DNA from: Acanthaster planci
Lineage: Eukaryota > Echinodermata > Asteroidea > Valvatida > Acanthasteridae
DNA length: 33,983 nt
Assembly (NCBI RefSeq): GCF_001949145.1
Contig: NW_019091403.1
Coordinates: 1,289,508 to 1,323,490 of the forward strand
Reading direction: 5' to 3'
A program made the translations under genes and the position numbers. Shown one piece after another: positions 10,988 to 20,847 of the stretch; the first letter of the stretch is position 1; each line of letters begins with the position of its first letter. The notes beneath the pieces were generated by a model. That model had not been told where the DNA came from. It searched no databases and saw nothing but the letters and a program-made list of their open reading frames with translations.

Positions 10988-11155
10988 CTGGCGTTTCACT
11001 ATAGTGCGCCACCAAGAGATTGCAACGCGTTGACCAATCACAGTGCGCGAAATTTGTCGACCCAATGCGCGTTCGGAAAGGGTCGACAAATTTCGCGCGC
11101 TGTGATTGGCCAACGCGTTGCAAACACATGGTGGCGCACTATTGTGAATCGCCCC
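10988..11155. mobile_element. palindromic MITE copy 1 (168 bp, TA-flanked)
   Basis: Two long inverted arms (about 70 bp each) around a spacer of roughly 20 bp. The outer part reads tttcac.atagtgcgccacca and the inner part aacgcgttg.ccaatcacag.gcgcgaaatttgtcgac. The element is bounded on both sides by TA (10986-10987 and 11156-11157), the target duplication expected of Tc1/mariner-type elements. It has no coding capacity, because the open frames across it are a by-product of the palindrome. A second copy of exactly the same length lies 1.2 kb away. The superfamily assignment rests on the TA flanks only. Confidence 0.8.
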
Positions 11156-11157
11156 TA

Positions 11158-12361
11158 TTTCAACTTTGGGTTTCTGTCGATTGATCGTCGGCCACGATTT
11201 ATGTGTGCACATGTGCAACACACATGTACATATATATGTACTCCATCAACGCACGTATACATGCACTACTACGGACAAATGATTCTCGTTCAAAATATTA
11301 AATTTGCAATAACTGGAAAACACTACCGATGTTTTTTATTGGGTCTCGTTACACACGACACTTTATTTCGTTTGTTTGGATATGGAGAAATTGTTTTAAA
11401 ATGGGAAAGACCGTAGACGTATTTTCTTTCAAATCTGATCGTGTTTATTTTTTAAAAATCAGTTTTTCAGAATTTGTTTCAGATTTTCTGCAATTGGGTT
11501 CATATAATACGATGGTGTAATGTTGTCCAATCAATTTTTAATTATCAGGTTATCCCCGTGAACTTTGTATTTTTCTAAAATAAATTATAGTCTCCATCTC
11601 CGGAAAGAAGTTCGGAACGGTGTCCTAAGTCGCCTGTCTCAAAATCCACAGTAAAGTGATCGAGTGCGCATGCACTAACTCTCAACTAACTGGTGCACAA
11701 AGACATGAGAGTGAACATACGTGGCTTACTTATCACACGATCGTGACGTTTAAAAGCCCTCAACGGTCTTAATGAGAAAGACGTCCAGTCTCACTCTTGC
11801 CCAAAAGAAAAGGTGAGCGACCTTTTTTGCAGGGCAGTCTGTCCGCAAATCCTTTTACGACATATCTCCCTGAAGATATTTTAGGTGAGCAACTCATGAG
11901 CGTGTACATAAACCAATGCAGTATTTTTAATTGAGTAAAATTGTTGCCATCTCCCGCCTAAAGCCACAGTGAAATCGTCTGCACGTCATGCATGAAACAG
12001 CACGATTTGCAATATCCGCTCAGGCTCAGCTCGGCCGCACGATTTCCCGAGACAATACACCAAAGACTTCCCATACTCGAAACTCCAAAATGATTTCACC
12101 AATAGATAGCTTATTGGGATAATGAGTCTGTCACACAGGGTAGGTGTCTCTGCGGATGATTAATCACAATACCAGGGGGCAGGATTTAGACATGTCTGGC
12201 TTTGTGGCTTGGTTTCAAATTGTATCCCCGACAACAATGGAAGGCAGAAACATAAAGTCATTGATCACGTCTCCTTAAAATGAAAGTAAGATCGAAGTAG
12301 AAATGACAACACTACGAGAAAAATATTTTGGAGCTTGGTCTGTGTTACTTTGCCTTCCTTA
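11158..12361. other. intergenic between the two MITE copies
   Basis: No gene recognised. A 128-codon frame starting at 11030 begins inside the MITE palindrome and runs out of it without domain similarity, so I treat it as chance. The remainder is unremarkable AT-rich DNA. Confidence 0.5.
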
Positions 12362-12363
12362 TA

Positions 12364-12531
12364 CGGCCGTTTCACATTAGTGCGCCACCAAGAGTTTGCA
12401 ACGCGTTGGCCAATCACAATGCGCGAAATTTGTAGACTCAATGCGCGTTTGGAAAGAGTCGACAATTTTCCCGCATTATTATTGGTCAACGTGTTGCAAA
12501 CTCTTGGTGGCGCACTATTGTGAATCGCTCG
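12364..12531. mobile_element. palindromic MITE copy 2 (168 bp, TA-flanked)
   Basis: Same family as the copy at 10988: tttcacattagtgcgccacc on the left arm and ggtggcgcactattgtgaat on the right, with internal aacgcgttggccaatcaca and gcgcgaaatttg segments. Flanked by TA at 12362-12363 and 12532-12533. Length is identical to copy 1 (168 bp). The right arm has more substitutions than in copy 1, so this copy is probably the more diverged. Confidence 0.8.
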
Positions 12532-12533
12532 TA

Positions 12534-14107
12534 TTTTACAGCAGTTCGGAGTTTATGAATATTTAGCAGACTTTTCAGGGATTTGAATAGTGAGTGTTAT
12601 TTGAGATGATCCTGTCCACCGGGGAGTAATGGTTAGATGGTTGGATTGAGCAATGATATATGTTTTTTTCAGTACATTTTGTGACATGGGCGTTGCAGCA
12701 AGAGGCCATTCATTGTCCACCTTGTGGAGCTTTCTTCGTTTCATTCACGCACCGCATTCTTTCGCTATTTTCGAACTAAATTGGACCTCGGTGTGTCACT
12801 CAGATTCTAACGTTCTTCACATTACTTCTCCACGAGGGATTGATTTTATTATATTTTGAATGATGGGGTGGTTGAGATTGGCTCCCGCCGCACATTTCAA
12901 TGGAGCGATTGGGAACCAGCGCATAGCCTCATTTGTTTGTGTATACCTCCGAATAGCCAGCCAGCTAGCTGTGTATGTATTTTTAGATTGAGATCAATCT
13001 CCCTTCACAAGTACAGTAGTGTAATGTATTAATACAAGTATACCAAGCCACTGTAAAAACACACTCACAGGAAATGGGTTAATATGAGCATCATTCAATC
13101 GTGAAAGCAATTTAACTAAGCATGAAGTAATTAACTTGAACGATACGGAGCTGAGGTCATAGTTCAGGCCACCATTATCTTCATACATCGACCCGCGGTG
13201 CCACCGTGCAGGTTTTAACAAAGACCTTTCCTCAAATTCGTTAAGGGCAAACAGAGAAATAGTGTCAAGAAAGTGCTCAACAATTTCATCTATGTGACAA
13301 AACAGAACTCACATCCGCACTCGTTTCAGATGGAACTGCAAGAACGTTCGGCAGGTACAGCAGTGGAGTTTTTTACCCGCTGCTTGGAATTACAGAGGGC
13401 GTCCTATTCACCCAGAGGAAACTAATCTACATGTATTGCATTTCACGAACGAACTTTCAGAAATGAACCTTGCAATGTGTTCATTCTTCATATCAATGTG
13501 ATTTAGATTACTAGTGATTATTAATTTTGCCTCAACGTCTACAGAATTAACACATGCAAATTAATATTTACTGCGAATCATGATTGTCTGCTTCATCTCA
13601 ATATTATTGATTACTTCCTAATTGACTATACCCAAACGGATTTCCACCGTCACATTTTCCCTTTGCCTATGGAAAAATCTTGTTTCCTTTCCACCTGGTT
13701 TCGATTCCGTACATTACCGTGACACCCCTCTTTTTCAGTACGTTCCCACCTCAGTTTCATTTTATTCATAATGAACCACAGTTAACTAAAATTAGAATTG
13801 CATTGACGTAGATGTTTGTCACTGGCTGAGTGCAGTCTTTTTGCTGAAGGATGTACGAATTAACGTCGGTGAAGTTCTTGATAAGCAAGACGCTAGTTGC
13901 TACCCTGCGCGGGGGGAAGCTAAGTGTGGTGAGTCATGTTTGGGGATTGTCTCGAGAAACTTGGAAGCGTATGCGTGTGCTGTAGTTTATGTACACGCAT
14001 GCTGTGGAACCAGTCGCCATTTTGTTCCTGTTAAAGATTCACCCGGAGAAAGTTAGATTGAAGCTGAAAAGACTTTATGTAAAAGACATCTAACGAAGAC
14101 ATTCGGT
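12534..14107. other. intergenic, promoter side of receptor D
   Basis: Upstream region and leader of receptor D. A 71-codon frame at 13841-14056 lies directly upstream in the likely 5' UTR and could be an upstream ORF, but it shows no domain. No TATA box or CpG-rich block stands out. Nothing else recognised. Confidence 0.5.
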
Positions 14108-16300
14108 ATGGAAACAAGACTGGTTGTGATCGGTCTGTTTATGTTTCTGACACCTGGATATGCAGCCAAATTTCGAGTACAGCCGTCAGATTCCACAGTA
14201 ACAATCGGTCAACCGCACACACTAGAATGCAGCATAGCCGGTGAATACCAGAGGGGAAGACATCGTATCTACTGGGCGTGGTCCGGGCCGCAGAACCAAC
14301 AAAAGTTCCTAAGCGTTGACCGTTCACTTTACGGTTCCGTTGATGCTGATAAACGAAGCAGGTACAGCATTACTGGGAATATAAACGATGGAGAGTTTAA
14401 CCTCCATATTTCGTCGACTACAGTAGACGACCAGGGGCAGTACCGGTGTATCATTTATGACTCTGGCAGTAGCATCCGAAGCTCAGCGATGCTGAATGTC
14501 CAGGAGTCTCGCTTGCCAGACCAAGGTTATCCAAAGTGTTCCATCACACCCGCTAATCCACAGCCGGGGGAGTACGCCACGTTCTCGTGCGTATCAGCGG
14601 GGGGTGTGCCACCGGCCACCCTCTCTTGGGCTCGGCGCAAGAAATTGAATCTCCCCGCACACTTCAACTCGACAGGCCAGCAGACCGGAGCCTATCTACA
14701 TCGACTGCTCAGCCAGTACGACAACAACGTCACGTTCACTTGTTACTCCAGGTCTGGCCACTCGGCAGCATTTGGCAGTTGTTCTGTGACCCCCTTCTCA
14801 ATCCCTACTCATGTCACCATTATGCCTCCTCAGATGGTCACTGTTGGGGACTCAGCAGAATTTTTCTGTCTGGCCACGAGTGTGCCACCCTCTAACAGGT
14901 ACCGTTGGTTTGTCGGACGGGGACAATCCATGACAAGGGTATCAAAGACAAAAGGACGTTTTGTGATCGCCAACCAAGGAGCGTCTCTGCGGATTCTGAA
15001 CATCACCCGAGAAGACAGCGGGATGCCGGTGCGATGCGTTGCCAGAAACCCTCTTGACATGAAGGGAATGGACGAAGATATGTTGCAAGTTTTAATCCAA
15101 CGGGACCCCATTCCCACCACAACAATAGCTCCCACTAAGCCCCCAAGGACTACTACGAAGTCCCCGCCCACCCCGTCGCCGACGACACTTCCTCTAACTG
15201 TCCTTCTGAAGACATCACAACGGATTCGGCTACAAACCTTACGAGCCCAAGCTACCAAGGCACCAAGTCTGGCCCCACCTGAACAACCTACTCTGCGTAC
15301 TGCATCAAAACAGCAACCTCTAACGCAGTCTCCCGAACCCAAGAATCCAGTAACAACTGTGCTTGTCACAACAAATAAGATGGATGAACCTGTAAGTGCA
15401 TCACCACCGCTTCAAGATGTTACCATTCCGCACGTGCCCCCTGATTCTGTCCTCCAACCCGGTCCCAAAGGCAAAGGTTTCACGGCAGGTGCTGCGGTAG
15501 GATTCACGGTTCTTGTCCTCATCGTCCTCGCACTGACTGGAATACTGATCAAAATCAAATTCGTGGACAAGCATGAGAAACCCGTCAAAAGGAAGACTCT
15601 TCGCCCGGCTAACAAGCCTCGTATCGACAAGTTGGACATTGTCGTTGTGCCGAATGCCACCCCGGAAGAAGATGGCAATACAAATAATGCTCAGCCGTCA
15701 AACAATACTGATGCTACACCTAAGCCAGCCAGATCGGCCAGACGACAGTCCTTTGTCCATCCTGATTTCCTGGAGCAGTTGGCCTCCACCATTCGATCTA
15801 AGAGCCACTGTTCATCCATGTTCAAGAGAGGATCATTCAGTTGGCGCAAGAGGAAAGCCTCCACTCTTGACCGTCCTCACACCGTCAAATCTGAGGACCC
15901 TGCACTGGACACTGAAGCCACCAGCACGGTCAAGAGGTACTCGGCGTTCTTCAATGCTGTCCCTCAACTGTCGAGCGACGAGATGCCAGTTGCCACTGCA
16001 AGGCAAGTCCAGAAAACCGAGTCAGTCTACGAGAATACTGAGATCGGCTTGAGGCTGCAGCAACAGGTGAATCGAAGAAGCCGAGATCGAGAGTCGCCTT
16101 ATGAGAATACGCAGTGTCCTATGAGAGATGCTGCACCATTAAGCGACCCTGACAGGCGCAAGAGTGAGGCAAGCAGCTTGCTGGATTTAGTGTACGCTGA
16201 TTTGGACTGGACAGGGTTCTCCTCCAATCAGGATGAGGTTAATGACACCGAGGAGAAGACTGAGTATGCAGCCATTAGAACCTCCAAAGTTCTGTCGTAA
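14108..16300 (+). CDS. receptor D: Siglec-like Ig receptor with mucin-like stalk, ITIM and ITSM
   Basis: Predicted surface receptor, 730 aa, single exon. Signal peptide about 1-19. V-like domain with C41, W56/W58 and C114 (DDQGQYRC), without the extra cysteine pair of A and C. Second Ig domain with C161, W174, C212 and added C144 and C225. Third domain with C254, W267 and C310. A Thr/Pro/Ser-rich stalk of about 120 residues (333-455) suggests O-glycosylation. Transmembrane helix about 459-483. The tail has RRQS and RRKS basophilic-kinase-type sites (545-548, 683-686), two Grb2-type sites SVYENT (Y641) and SPYENT (Y665), ITIM LVYADL (Y696) and ITSM-like TEYAAI (Y720), which fits T-x-Y-x-x-[VI]. 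The ITIM-ITSM distance of 24 residues and the TEY motif resemble vertebrate Siglec tails. I see no Siglec V-domain signature, so this may be convergence. It lies divergent to receptor C. Confidence 0.92.
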   Translation: METRLVVIGLFMFLTPGYAAKFRVQPSDSTVTIGQPHTLECSIAGEYQRGRHRIYWAWSGPQNQQKFLSVDRSLYGSVDADKRSRYSITGNINDGEFNLHISSTTVDDQGQYRCIIYDSGSSIRSSAMLNVQESRLPDQGYPKCSITPANPQPGEYATFSCVSAGGVPPATLSWARRKKLNLPAHFNSTGQQTGAYLHRLLSQYDNNVTFTCYSRSGHSAAFGSCSVTPFSIPTHVTIMPPQMVTVGDSAEFFCLATSVPPSNRYRWFVGRGQSMTRVSKTKGRFVIANQGASLRILNITREDSGMPVRCVARNPLDMKGMDEDMLQVLIQRDPIPTTTIAPTKPPRTTTKSPPTPSPTTLPLTVLLKTSQRIRLQTLRAQATKAPSLAPPEQPTLRTASKQQPLTQSPEPKNPVTTVLVTTNKMDEPVSASPPLQDVTIPHVPPDSVLQPGPKGKGFTAGAAVGFTVLVLIVLALTGILIKIKFVDKHEKPVKRKTLRPANKPRIDKLDIVVVPNATPEEDGNTNNAQPSNNTDATPKPARSARRQSFVHPDFLEQLASTIRSKSHCSSMFKRGSFSWRKRKASTLDRPHTVKSEDPALDTEATSTVKRYSAFFNAVPQLSSDEMPVATARQVQKTESVYENTEIGLRLQQQVNRRSRDRESPYENTQCPMRDAAPLSDPDRRKSEASSLLDLVYADLDWTGFSSNQDEVNDTEEKTEYAAIRTSKVLS

Positions 16301-17120
16301 TGCATTGTCATGGTTTCCGTCACCAGGTATAGAGGGCGCTGTTCAGAAAAAAAATCACAAATGAAAACTGTGACATGGTTTTTATCGAACATTGTTTTCC
16401 GATGGATATGTATATTATAAACTTTGAAGGTAGGAAGAAAAAAAGAATCGATATGAAGACATTTGCCGTTTAATGTGCACTGTTGTCATCCGCCGAGACT
16501 CAACTGATCGATAAGTTTTTCAACCGATTAAATCGTACACAAACATAGAGAAAATACGCGTCAGGGCATTGGACTCGAAATGGTACACTGTATGTACCTG
16601 TTGTAAAATATGGCAAGGATACAGAATATTGTGTTGCCTTTGTATATCGTCAGTATGAAGTGTTGGCATTATAAAACAGGAATCGTAATGCATTATTAAC
16701 AAATCATACAGCCTACATAATCCGTAATTTGTCATTGGAAAACTGGCTGGTTTCGATGTTTCATATTTCCATGTTGAATTAAATTGTCAACATATCCATC
16801 CCCATGCAAAATGCACTAAGCACAATCTTGCTAAAGAAATAGCTTTCAGTTAAGGTATTCGCTTTCGTGTCCCTTTTGGAATTTCATTTTTTGTGTAATA
16901 GGCTTGACAGAACTCGTGCTTTTGCCGTGCATATTTATCCTAACTTTTTGCTTGTACATACTGGCAGGAAAACGATGATACACCATAGTTGTTAAAATAA
17001 GAAAGTTGCTGAGATTTAAAAAATCAGGGGGAATTTCAGATTAAGAATTTTGGATAAAACAAAGTCGCAAGCCGATTATTGCTGAACGTGTAATTGCATG
17101 AAACTTGAGGTACTTAAAAG

Positions 17121-17126
17121 AATAAA
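17121..17126 (+). terminator. candidate poly(A) signal for receptor D
   Basis: The first AATAAA downstream of the receptor D stop that I noticed, about 820 nt away. A weaker ATTAAA variant is nearer (16778-16783). Which one is used is not decidable from sequence. Confidence 0.3.
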
Positions 17127-17203
17127 TTCGCCAAATAGTTTTCATAAAATATTCTAACCGATCTTGTCCATGATCGTTGTGATGCATTTTGAGTTACTGA
17201 TCA

Positions 17204-17294
17204 GAGAAGTTCCTCACGACAGACAGTGACTGTTTGCTGTGTGTTGATTCTTCGGAGAAGCTCCTAACGACTGTTTGCTGTGTCTTGATTCTTC
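17204..17294 (+). repeat. two-copy direct repeat
   Basis: The segment gagaag.tcct.acga...ctgtttgctgtgt.ttgattcttc occurs at 17204-17253 and again at 17255-17294. The second copy lacks about 10 bases (the acagacagtg section). A small tandem duplication with no evident function. Confidence 0.7.
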
Positions 17295-20200
17295 CGTCCT
17301 TGTAAACCTGTGTGCTGCTTGGTCAGAATTTGTGTTTGCTTTAGCCAATCACGGTTATACAGAAACTTCGTTAATATTATATGTACAGCGTATTATGACA
17401 AGCAGAGACAGACCTGTCACATTTCTGCTGTGTCTTTGGGTTGCGGTTTATTTTCACAGCATTCACGTCGTTTCAACTCTACTGTAAGTATAGTGGTCGT
17501 CTTAACTATACTTTAAAAATAACCCATGCGGCAAGTGAAAACCGGTGTTACTATGTAAACGGAAAGTAAAACCGCACGTGCTGTGGAGGATAGAAGGGGG
17601 TCTTATAATCAAGGATGGTGTGAATTAAAATATCCGCACTTCGACCTTTTAACATTTCGCGTCTTTTTGCACCAGACATTAGTTTTTTCATGTACCAAAG
17701 GTGTTTCAGCTGCATGGGGGAGGTGTTTACGTACCTTTTGGAGTCCAAATTCGAGAGACGTACGGAAAATATTCAAAACACGGAGCTCACAGTGAAAAGA
17801 CAATAAACAGGGGTGCTGGTGGGCTCTAGAGGTTTTTCCATTAAAAATTTCCCATTATTTTGAGTTCGTTCATAGAAGGGAACTTTGTAAAACATTTGAA
17901 AATAATAGTTTTAAAAAATAATGTATTTACACATAAAAATGGCCGGCAACTTTTTTGAATTCTGTTGCTGTTGGAGATCAGGATGGTTTTGGAGAAAGCA
18001 CCGTAATTGCGATAACTTCCCTTTGATCAAGTTGCTTTCCGACAGGAATGATGGAAGTACGTGGATGAAATAGTGTATTGTATGGAATATCCAAATGTTG
18101 TATTCACACAGCAGGCAAAGCCGACTGGAATCTGTCACTGAATGAACTTAATCTGCCAACAAATGTGAAACGCCCATCATCAGAACGACTGAATACATCC
18201 TAAATATATCCCAGCGTGCTATTAAACTTCCCCTTGAACACTTATTCAAGTCAGGCGAATTTCTTGTGTCTGAGCCGAAGGAACTTCTTTGGTGGAATCG
18301 AACCTCTGCTTTTGCGGTGTGGCCGTGACAGTTGGATGTGGGGCATTCGTCTGTGCGTTGTGTGACTGTAGTTATTCGGGTCACGTATGTTCAAGGTTTT
18401 ACTTGTTAGTATGGCTCATGACGCATACTTTGAGAGCGATAATGTAATATTCATGTACCAGTGCATGCCATGTCAGCTGTCAAGATTTCTCGATGGGGAA
18501 AGTGGGTCAGGGTTAAAAATATCACGGCATTGAATTGACGGAAGAGCTATCCGAATTAATGCTGCAGAAACTGCTTACGCTCAAGAATATTTGGGAGTGA
18601 ACCTTGGCAACAGAGGTGTGGAAATCTGGGGTATTTACTATACATATTTAGATTGCATTGTAAAGATAATGTGACTGTTGAAATTAGATTAGGGTTAAGG
18701 ACAAATTTACGCAGAAGTGGAAGCAGATGAAGCGTGGTTTGTCCTCTTTGGTCACTGCTTTTTAAGTCAAGGTTCTAAGATTTTAATCCTAATCACAAAC
18801 ACTTCAGTTAATCAAGAAAGCATACACCCTTAATTTAGTGGTTATTAGGACTATTTTCGTAAATTCGTGAAGCAGCGGGATGGATTTGTTCCTTTTTCAC
18901 GAAAGCGCAATAAAAGAATTTCGCTTTAGTTTTTCTTTTTCCCTTTTTAGGGAGTCATCTTTTTCAGAGTGCATTATTCATTACTTCGTTTTGAAACCGA
19001 GGACTCTGGGTTATAACTTATCACACCTGACCCGATGAACGGATAGCAGTAATAGCGCCCTCACGTGGGTTAGACTTCTGAAGTCTGAGGTCGAGTTCGG
19101 GCGGCCTCTTCTTCGGGTTTCTTGTTCTCGCGGTCCGACGAACGGCGGGAACAGGGCTCAAGAACACTCTTCCCGGAACAGGATCACACACCACCTCCTC
19201 TTCAGGCCTCAGGGTTTTACAGGAACACGAGGAAAAACTCGTGAGATTTTGACTTTTGAACAGCAGCAAAAAATAGCGAGATTACCCACAAAGCCAGAAA
19301 CAATGGGAATTTTTACAAAAATAACAATAATCATTTCCATAGCAAAGAAATGAATGTTCCTTTTTAAATAGCAAAGAATTCAGCCCAGCTTTCTAAAGTT
19401 TACTCTGAAAGAACGCACATGGATGCCTCCATGTTGCATGCAACAACCAGCGATAATCGGTTGCACGTTCCCATTGTTCGAGCGATTCGTGAACATCGAG
19501 AACAAGCCTCCCGAACTCAGCCAGTAGTTTCTATTATAACCAGATGAGTCGAATACCAGCTCCGTTTTTGTGACATTAATCTCATTACCTTACATCCACA
19601 AGCCACCATTGGGCAGGGAAGATCGAAAGCAAGGTGACTACTTGCGATACGAGACACGCGTATAAGTTAGACCTGAAAGGAAACTATCCAGGCTTTCACG
19701 TGACCAACGTTCTGACTGGCTCTCGCAGTGTGAAGTCAGTTAATATTGAAGGGCGACCCCGTGCGCTTTACAACAGCGAACTTTAATAAGCTTCGGGGTG
19801 TGTCAAACCATGGTTCCATACAAACACGCACTGTTGTGAAAGAATTTCTTGGAAATAATCTTTTTTAATTGATTCAAACTCCTCTCTGGAGAGTATTTCG
19901 TGTTAATAATAGGACCAACGTCAAACTGCTAGTTTCTGCTCTAACAAACTCCGTCGATTTTATCTGGAATCCGTAGTAACAGGAGAGACAATTAGGTTGG
20001 AATGTGGTTGGATAAAGTTGAGTACTGAGAAGGAAAAATCGGAGCGGAGGATTTTTTTTTTAATTTTAAAGAACTATAGTTATAATATTACATCGACAGT
20101 TTTCCTGTTTCTGTGCTACAGCCATGACTATCTGGGGTTCATGGCTGACCAATGTTTTGAGAAGGTTGCCGCCTTTAATAGCTTGATTAGCACTAGAGCT

Positions 20201-20379
20201 GTCAGCAGGCTGTGTCTTTGTGTCTTATACACTACTTGTTTGAAATCAGCAGACGACGTAAATCGCCCTTAGGACCACCCACTAGAGACCGAAGACTCAT
20301 CGGTTCTTCCGTCCCCCCAGGGCGGCAAGACAGACCCCTCACCCACCCTCATCGGTCACCCGTGGATTGACACCTTGAG

Positions 20380-20470
20380 GACGCTAACCCGGAAGTGATT
20401 AAGCAGAGTAGAATTTCAAGGGGCGGGGGGTTGATCAGCTGTAGCTGGTGCTCGGCGTTTAGGGCCCGGT
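20380..20470 (+). promoter_or_regulatory. candidate GC-rich promoter of receptor E with ETS and GC-box motifs
   Basis: A locally GC-rich block (about 20275-20480) precedes receptor E by about 380-570 bp. It holds CCGGAAGTG (20389-20397), a canonical ETS/GABP core, and GGGGCGGGGGG (20420-20430), an Sp1-type GC box. These are standard motifs of TATA-less promoters. Promoter function is an inference from composition, motifs and position. Confidence 0.35.
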
Positions 20471-20847
20471 CGCTGTGTGGGTAGAGTGTTTGTGTTACGT
20501 GCAATGAGCCGGATACCCGAGTGCGCTCTTCACATTATTGTGTACGATCCTTCATGCGTGCTAGCTGCATGTAACAGTATTGCATAGGCAGTACACGTGC
20601 ATACACACAACTCGCTGAAAAAGAACAGCTTGTTTACAACCGGCATGTCAAATGTCAATATTTGCATTGCCGTTCGGCCGTCGTCTTACTGATAGGATTG
20701 GAATGAACTGATGATGTGCTTATTCTCTGGTAGGTGCTCCTCACGTGAACAGTTGATGAAGTGATCATCAGTGCGATATTACGGAGTGGAGTTAAATTTC
20801 GACTCGTACTTAGTTGAAATTTGAGGTTACAGCAGGCTTCAGCCAAG

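Larger units (their letters stand above)
16301..20379. other. intergenic between receptors D and E
   Basis: The first part is the 3' UTR of receptor D. The rest holds short frames with no recognisable domain and a short direct repeat at 17204-17294. A GC-richer patch at 19021-19260 has a minus-strand 82-codon frame (Arg/Pro-rich) that I do not recognise. Confidence 0.5.

Noticed and set aside
11030-11416. 128-codon frame starting in the first MITE
   Set aside because: Its first part is the right half of a palindromic element and the remainder has no domain pattern. It is better explained as chance.
14830-15369. 179-codon minus-strand frame inside receptor D
   Set aside because: Antisense shadow of a strongly supported coding region. 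It has no features of its own.
18281-18325. Possible tRNA T-arm (GGTTCGATTCC on the minus strand)
   Set aside because: The flanking bases do not form the 5-bp T stem, and no acceptor, D or anticodon stem could be built around it.
19021-19269. 82-codon Arg/Pro-rich minus-strand frame in a GC-rich patch
   Set aside because: Composition explains the open frame. No motif or membrane segment is present and no splice partners were identified.
20821-20847. Nine extra N-terminal codons of receptor E starting from TTG
   Set aside because: A TTG start is unlikely in an animal gene. The ATG at 20848 has a good context and leads directly into the signal peptide.
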